The position numbers were made by a program, and so were the translations under genes. A stretch of DNA of 64,000 nucleotides from Chryseobacterium culicis (lineage in GTDB: Bacteria; Bacteroidota; Bacteroidia; Flavobacteriales; Weeksellaceae): assembly GCF_900108365.1 (NCBI RefSeq), contig NZ_FNWQ01000001.1:930001-994000 (forward strand), read 5' to 3'. Of this stretch, positions 60,738 through 64,000 are shown in pieces (position 1 is the stretch's first letter; each line of letters starts with the position of its first letter). The notes below the pieces were generated by a model. The model was not told the origin of the DNA and ran no database searches. It worked only from the letters and a program-made list of their open reading frames with translations.

Positions 60738-61652
60738 TTATTTCAATGAAAGCTTAATGAATTGTAAAAAATCGTCCTGCTGATCAACAAATAAATAATG
60801 AGAACAGTTGTAAATAAGCCTGAAGTTTTTCTTCCCGACAATATTTTTGAGATCAGCCATCTGTTTTTCTGAAAATATTCCGTCATTCTTACCATACACT
60901 GCAAAAATGGAAATTCCTTTTTTTCGGATGTCTTTTAAGACAGAAGTATTATCCAAATTATTCTGTAGCTCATTCTGATAAAATTTAAGAGGAGAATCAG
61001 GGTTTCTTATATTATTTTTGTAAAATTCACCTGCTTTGTATTCTGTTCTTAGCTTTTCACTTTCGGGAGTGGGATGGGGCATATCAAAAAATCCAAGTTT
61101 TCCTGCCATATCATAGCATCTTTTTCTATAAGCTGCAGAATTATTATCCAGACTTTCTATTTCTGAAATCTCTTTGAGGTTGACGGGATCATTTTTAAAA
61201 TGTTCTTTGGCTTGTTTCAAAATATGGTCGTAGGTTTCCTGTTGGGTAAATAAAGCTCCCGCAAGCGTAAGAGTTTTTACCTTCTCAGGAAATTGAGCTG
61301 TAAAAAGTGTTCCAATAATTCCGCCAAAGCTATGGGCAAGAATATTTGCTTGTTTGATGTTGTAAGTTGTGTAAATACTTTTTAAATCCTCAAAACTTTC
61401 TTTGAATGTCATGGTGGCATTTCCATCTTTTGAACGTCCTTCACCACGCCTGTCATAGACAATCACATAAAATCCTTTATCGGCAAGCTTCTGAGCGGTA
61501 GTTCCTTCAAATAGGGTAGCGTTTCCACCTGGCCCGCCATGAATAAAAATAACAGGAGGATTTTTCGGATTTCCATAGGCTTTAGAATACAAATGCTGTG
61601 CTTTAAGGAATATTGAACCTATAATGAAGAGAAGAGAAAACATAAATTTCAT
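60738..61652 (-). CDS. Exported alpha/beta hydrolase
   Basis: A 304-residue secreted hydrolase with signal peptide (FSLLFIIGSIFLKAQ, residue 19). The oxyanion segment is FIHGGPGGNATLFEG, the nucleophile elbow AHSFGG (Ser about 109) and the C-terminal His in IYNCSHYLFVDQQDD. HGGPGGN is the proline-iminopeptidase type; peptide or ester substrates are both possible. First gene of a three-gene minus-strand unit ending with the DoxD-DoxA gene. Confidence 0.86.
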   Translation of the reverse strand: MKFMFSLLFIIGSIFLKAQHLYSKAYGNPKNPPVIFIHGGPGGNATLFEGTTAQKLADKGFYVIVYDRRGEGRSKDGNATMTFKESFEDLKSIYTTYNIKQANILAHSFGGIIGTLFTAQFPEKVKTLTLAGALFTQQETYDHILKQAKEHFKNDPVNLKEISEIESLDNNSAAYRKRCYDMAGKLGFFDMPHPTPESEKLRTEYKAGEFYKNNIRNPDSPLKFYQNELQNNLDNTSVLKDIRKKGISIFAVYGKNDGIFSEKQMADLKNIVGKKNFRLIYNCSHYLFVDQQDDFLQFIKLSLK

Positions 61653-61827
61653 GATCCAGTTTTTGAATTCTCTAAACTACCAAATATTCTCTGATCGGAA
61701 AAAGGTAAAATGAAGGGAATTATGATTACATTTAAAAATTAAAAATCACTACTGACGGACAGTTGTCACAGCTCAGGTTTATCTTTATACCTTGAAATTT
61801 TTAACTAAAAAAAGAAGATATATTATA

Positions 61828-62388
61828 ATGAGTTATTGTTTAGCAATAGAAGGAATGCAGCCCGAAAGCAGAAAAGAACTGCACAAAAATTATCATGACA
61901 ATTATTATGGATTTCCCATTCATGACGATAATGAATTGTTTGGAAGACTGATTCTTGAAATCAATCAGGCGGGATTAAGCTGGGAAACGGTTCTGAAAAA
62001 GGAAGAAAGTTTCAGAAAAGCCTATCATGATTTTAATATTCAGAAAATAGCGGCATATACGGAGGAAGACCGAGAAAGACTGTTGAGCGATCCCGGAATT
62101 ATCAGGAATAAATTGAAGGTCAATGCAGCAATTGAAAATGCCAGAACAGTTATAACATTACAGAAAGAATTCGGATCATTTGAAAAATGGCTGGGGCACC
62201 ATCACCCAATGACTTTGCAGGAATGGATGAAGCTGTTTAAGAAGACATTCAAATTTACCGGAGGAGAAATTGTCAACGAATTTCTTATGAGTACAGGATA
62301 TCTTGAAGGTGCCCATCAGGAAACCTGTCCGATTCATTCAAAGGTGTTGGCTCAGAAACCTTTGTGGAAGGAAAAAACAGCTGAGTAA
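61828..62388 (+). CDS. tag: DNA-3-methyladenine glycosylase I
   Basis: Removes 3-methyladenine from alkylated DNA. The 186-residue protein has the family start MSYC, whose Cys4 is a zinc ligand, then HKNYHDNYYGFPIHDDNELFGRLILEINQAGLSWETVLKKEE with the substrate-binding Glu, DPGIIRNKLKVNAAIENARTV, the FTGGEIVNEFLMSTG helix-hairpin-helix part and the C-terminal zinc ligands GAHQETCP. The start at 61828 puts Cys at position 4 as in E. coli Tag; the ATG at 61792 would add 12 residues. Weak inverted repeat after the stop. Confidence 0.94.
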   Translation: MSYCLAIEGMQPESRKELHKNYHDNYYGFPIHDDNELFGRLILEINQAGLSWETVLKKEESFRKAYHDFNIQKIAAYTEEDRERLLSDPGIIRNKLKVNAAIENARTVITLQKEFGSFEKWLGHHHPMTLQEWMKLFKKTFKFTGGEIVNEFLMSTGYLEGAHQETCPIHSKVLAQKPLWKEKTAE

Positions 62389-62401
62389 TATATAGGGATT
62401 T

Positions 62402-62446
62402 CTACGGAATGACGAGTAGATGCTATATTCTGTATTCATTCCGTAG
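62402..62446. terminator. Possible terminator after tag
   Basis: CTACGGAATGA (62402-62412) and TCATTCCGTAG (62436-62446) are exact complements 23 bases apart, and a T-rich stretch follows. The wide loop makes this a weak call; it lies between convergent genes. Confidence 0.45.
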
Positions 62447-62456
62447 CAATTTTTAT

Positions 62457-62963
62457 TTACTTCATGCTTCTAACCGATACATCCGGCTTTTCACCTTGTG
62501 GAACAATAAAAATAGCATTATCACTGATGGTATCTCCGGGATCAAAATAATAGCTTCCCGTTACAGGAATAGTGCTGGTAATGAATTTTCCGGATTTGTC
62601 ATAGGAAGAATAGGTCACATTAATCATTTGTGCCTTCATTTTTAATTCTATCTTTTTAGAAGTGAGCCTGGCTCCGGTTGCGTTTATACAGTCCAGCTCT
62701 ACCAGACCTGTATTCGTTACAATCTGAGGAAAAGCAGACAGTCTGATATTGTAAGCTTTATCTGTAGTATTTTTTACAGACGCAGAAACTTTATAGCGGT
62801 CATAGGACTTTCCGCCCGAGTCTACAGTTTCTTTATTGAGGATCGTAAAGGTAACAGCCATACCGTTTAGATCTACAGTCTGACCATCAGAAATTTTTTG
62901 TGCTTGTATCGTAATTCCTGAAAATACAGTGATGGGGAACAATAATAAAGTCAGATTTTTCAT
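62457..62963 (-). CDS. Secreted protein with Ig-like fold, function unknown
   Basis: A 168-residue protein with a signal peptide (LLFPITVFSGITIQAQ, residue 22) and a beta-sandwich-like mature part (VDLNGMAVTFTILNKETVDSGGKSYDRYKVSASVKNTTDKAYNIRLS, SYYFDPGDTISDNAIFIVPQGEKPDV), reminiscent of small fibronectin- or Ig-like periplasmic domains. No motif names a function. It is convergent with tag and lies 77 bases downstream of the HxlR gene on the same strand. Confidence 0.65.
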   Translation of the reverse strand: MKNLTLLLFPITVFSGITIQAQKISDGQTVDLNGMAVTFTILNKETVDSGGKSYDRYKVSASVKNTTDKAYNIRLSAFPQIVTNTGLVELDCINATGARLTSKKIELKMKAQMINVTYSSYDKSGKFITSTIPVTGSYYFDPGDTISDNAIFIVPQGEKPDVSVRSMK

Positions 62964-63039
62964 AATATTGATTTATGTATCTAGATATAAATATTTTACA
63001 TAAATAATACAATGTAGAATTTTTTTAACAAAAATCTGG

Positions 63040-63411
63040 TTATTTGCTAAGGCTATTCATAATCTCCTTATGTTCATTTCCCCATTTTTCAAACTCAAGA
63101 ATAATGGGTTTCAGTTTGTAACCGATTTCTGTAAGTTCATATTCTACCCTTGGCGGAACCTCTGCATATACGGTCCTGGTAATGATTTTATCATCTTCCA
63201 GCCTGCGGAGCTGAAGGGTAAGCATACGCTCGGTAATATTCTGAAGCTTCTTTCTAAGTTCCCCGAATCTCATTTTCCCGTTAATCAGGTAACAGCATAT
63301 CGCCAATGCCCATTGACCTCCGATAATGTTGGAGGCATAGATTTCCGGACATTCATCTGCAAGCGCTTTTTTATTGGCAAAATTGGTGGAGGTTTCCTTT
63401 ATTTTAGTCAT
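63040..63411 (-). CDS. HxlR-family transcriptional regulator
   Basis: A 123-residue winged-helix regulator. It has the HxlR start DECPEIYASNIIGGQWALAICCYLINGKMRFGELRKKL, the recognition helix region NITERMLTLQLRRLEDDKIITRTVYAEVPPRVEYELTEIGYKL and no extra domain. The Cys near residue 20 corresponds to the redox-sensing Cys of YodB/HypR-type members, which respond to quinones or electrophiles. It is divergent from an NAD(P)H oxidoreductase gene; a 10-bp palindrome in the shared spacer is a likely operator. Confidence 0.9.
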   Translation of the reverse strand: MTKIKETSTNFANKKALADECPEIYASNIIGGQWALAICCYLINGKMRFGELRKKLQNITERMLTLQLRRLEDDKIITRTVYAEVPPRVEYELTEIGYKLKPIILEFEKWGNEHKEIMNSLSK

Positions 63412-63412
63412 T

Positions 63413-63467
63413 ACTTACATTTTTTATAGTACCATACAATAAGTTGCTAATGTACGAAATGTAAGTT
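63413..63467. promoter_or_regulatory. Candidate HxlR operator region
   Basis: ACTTACATTT (63413-63422) and AAATGTAAGT (63458-63467) are exact complements, separated by 35 bases, in the 91-base spacer between the divergent regulator and oxidoreductase genes. Shorter half-sites (CATACAAT near 63433, ATTGTAA near 63473) add symmetry. Two HxlR dimers could bind and loop. Confidence 0.5.
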
Positions 63468-63475
63468 ACGTATTG

Positions 63476-63483
63476 TAATTTTG
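63476..63483 (+). promoter_or_regulatory. -7 promoter box of the oxidoreductase gene
   Basis: TAATTTTG matches TAnnTTTG and ends 19 bases before the ATG at 63503, just downstream of the HxlR palindrome. Confidence 0.5.
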
Positions 63484-63502
63484 TAGTAGAAATTTAAACA
63501 TA

Positions 63503-64000
63503 ATGAAGACCTTAGTAATTGTAACACACCCGGATATTGAGAAATCTGTGATTAATAAAAAGTGGATTGAAGAATTAAAAAAATATCCGGAAAAATATAA
63601 AGTTCATCAACTGTACGAAGCCTATCCGGATGGAAAAATTAATGTAGCTCAGGAGCAGAAGCTGATGGAGTCTTATGATAAAATTGTATTTCAGTTTCCT
63701 TTTTACTGGTTCAGCAGCCCGCCGCTTTTGAAACAATGGCTGGATGAGGTGGTTTTATATGGTTGGGCATATGGAAGCAACAGCGGTTTCAAGCTGGCAG
63801 GAAAAAAAATGTCTTTGGCGGTAACCGCAGGAATAGATGAAGATGGATACAGCAATTCCGGGGAATATAAATACACGATGAAAGAGCTTTTCAGGCCTTA
63901 TGAACTGACTTTTGATTATATAAAAGCCGATTACAAAGAACCTTTCGTCTATTATGGAATTGAAAGAGATTCTTCTGATGAATGGATCAACAGAAGTGTT
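63503..64000 (+). CDS. NAD(P)H-dependent oxidoreductase, flavodoxin-like (partial)
   Basis: The first 166 residues of a flavoprotein of the NQO/KefF/MdaB group; the gene runs off the window. The FMN/FAD-binding strand MKTLVIVTHPDIEKS, the IVFQFPFYWFSSPPLLKQWLDEVVLYGWAYG segment with the family's PxxWxxPxxLKxWxDxV pattern, and LSVTAG-like SLAVTAGIDEDGYSNSGEY are all present. Such enzymes reduce quinones. Its divergent HxlR regulator suggests induction by quinone or aldehyde stress. Confidence 0.9.
   Translation, partial: MKTLVIVTHPDIEKSVINKKWIEELKKYPEKYKVHQLYEAYPDGKINVAQEQKLMESYDKIVFQFPFYWFSSPPLLKQWLDEVVLYGWAYGSNSGFKLAGKKMSLAVTAGIDEDGYSNSGEYKYTMKELFRPYELTFDYIKADYKEPFVYYGIERDSSDEWINRSV

Noticed and set aside
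1..64000. tRNA, rRNA or CRISPR genes
   Set aside because: I saw no T-arm or anticodon pattern with matching acceptor stem, no rRNA-like GC-rich conserved stretch, and no regularly spaced direct repeats; a covariance search could still find something I missed.

Overview
The window looks like chromosome of a flavobacterium of the Chryseobacterium/Elizabethkingia type (Bacteroidota). Visible reasons: core type IX secretion genes (porV, porU, gldJ) and cargo with a type IX C-terminal signal; the mevalonate-pathway enzyme MvaD; promoters of the Bacteroidota form TAnnTTTG without Shine-Dalgarno leaders; AT-rich spacers with short dispersed palindromic repeats; and a microviridin-like graspetide locus of a kind known from Chryseobacterium. 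I see no rRNA, tRNA, CRISPR array, prophage or transposase gene.

Layout. 0.2-8.2 kb: housekeeping genes (MutS2 without Smr domain, GNAT, Ung, a lipoprotein with a DUF456 membrane protein, an MscS channel, PdxJ, an alpha/beta hydrolase). 8.3-10.9 kb: a compact RiPP locus of two microviridin-like precursor peptides, an intergenic hairpin and two ATP-grasp ligases. 11.1-20.1 kb: epimerase, acyl-CoA synthetase and MvaD in a row, then an EEP-family enzyme, a VOC protein, a TauE/DUF1634 pair, DUF1543 and PurK. 20.1-26.9 kb: a stretch lying between purK and purE that holds two copies of a palindromic repeat around a secreted-protein gene, a CPA2-type antiporter, an esterase and a DMT exporter. 27-34.7 kb: two tandem BspA-like surface proteins that are probable type IX cargo, small membrane and lipoproteins, AhcY, a HugZ-like protein and a phosphopantetheinyl transferase. 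34.6-44.1 kb: a FUSC membrane protein, PorV-PorU, and divergent GldJ. 44.2-53.2 kb: MurF, Nudix, SRPBCC, an OMP-LptC-AnmK operon, an aldehyde dehydrogenase and the DNA polymerase III delta' subunit. 53.5-58.2 kb: a TetR-TolC-EmrA-EmrB efflux operon. 58.4-64 kb: an unknown protein, a DoxD-DoxA fusion operon, Tag, and an HxlR regulator divergent from an NAD(P)H oxidoreductase that runs off the end.

The most notable system is the graspetide locus. Both precursors carry the leader motif PFFAxFLEKQ and a core TxKYPSDGD(D/E)D, but the acidic register differs from classical microviridins, the segments between leader and core are rich in Thr, Ser and Asp, and no protease, transporter or acetyltransferase lies beside them. 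A terminator-like hairpin between precursor 2 and the first ligase suggests more precursor than enzyme is made.

A second theme is transcript structure. Six genes (mutS2, GNAT, ung, DUF1543, FUSC, delta' subunit) have a perfect TAnnTTTG box ending only 4 or 5 bases before the start codon, which predicts leaderless mRNAs and fixes several starts. All assignments come from reading the sequence and recalling families; no database search was run.
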